A stretch of DNA of 55,706 nt from Fonsecaea monophora (Eukaryota; Ascomycota; Eurotiomycetes; Chaetothyriales; Herpotrichiellaceae): contig NW_019174085.1 in the NCBI RefSeq assembly GCF_001642475.1, positions 1 to 55,706 of the forward strand, in the 5' to 3' direction. Shown in pieces: positions 55,673 through 55,706 of the stretch (positions are counted from its first letter, which is position 1; every line of letters begins with the position of its first letter). A program made the position numbers and the translations under genes. Below the pieces are notes generated by a model that saw only the letters and a program-made list of their open reading frames with translations, was not told the DNA's origin and made no database searches.

Positions 55673-55706
<34 letters not shown>
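55673..55706. repeat. (TA)n microsatellite at window end
   Basis: About 17 TA units run to the last base. The window, possibly a contig, ends inside it, so its true length is unknown. Confidence 0.9.

Noticed and set aside
55673..55706. (TA)n as a telomere or transposon end
   Set aside because: Fungal telomeres are TTAGGG-like; a simple AT microsatellite at the window edge is the plain reading.

Overview
This is eukaryotic DNA from a filamentous ascomycete (Pezizomycotina). The evidence is many short GT-AG introns (about 47-145 bp) with CTRAC-like branch points, Zn2Cys6 regulators, fungal transporter families (sugar-porter MFS, TRI12-type MFS), RDH10-like SDRs and short TACCTAGGTA-type runs between genes. 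I cannot name the genus. No rRNA, tRNA, CRISPR array or intact transposon was seen. All exon models were built by eye; those of the complete genes join to lengths divisible by three.

Left part (1-16219): a 5'-truncated Zn2Cys6 regulator; an aldehyde dehydrogenase (-) and a peroxisomal (SKL-ending) enoyl-CoA hydratase (+) sharing a 1.9 kb divergent promoter; a mitochondrial 2-oxodicarboxylate carrier; a sugar-porter MFS; a mitochondrial family III CoA-transferase; and a TauD/TfdA-type Fe(II)/2-oxoglutarate dioxygenase.

Middle and right part (17183-53791): an oxidative catabolic island. It holds three Baeyer-Villiger-type flavin monooxygenases of different subtypes (17183, 23644, 33776), an MlhB-like alpha/beta hydrolase, an MBL-fold lactonase-like enzyme, two RDH10-like short-chain dehydrogenases, a small cupin, a YCII-domain protein, an enoyl-CoA isomerase/hydratase, a 3-hydroxyisobutyrate-dehydrogenase-like enzyme, a TRI12-type MFS and four Zn2Cys6 regulators. 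Two regulators (27244 and 49497) are paralogues with identical intron layout. Relics lie among them: two decayed MFS fragments and a decayed copy of a monooxygenase N-terminus.

Working together (inference): alcohol to ketone (SDR), ketone to lactone (Baeyer-Villiger enzyme), lactone to hydroxy acid (two unrelated hydrolase folds), oxidation of the hydroxy acid (SDR, HIBADH-like, ALDH), CoA activation (CaiB-type) and beta-oxidation steps (PTS1 hydratase, isomerase), with mitochondrial exchange of oxodicarboxylates. No PKS, NRPS or terpene synthase is present, so degradation of a cyclic or terpenoid ketone is more likely than synthesis. CCTCGG boxes, the known target of the fungal FarA/FarB fatty-acid regulators, recur in most of the promoters. 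The last 1.9 kb is gene-poor and ends in a (TA)n microsatellite.
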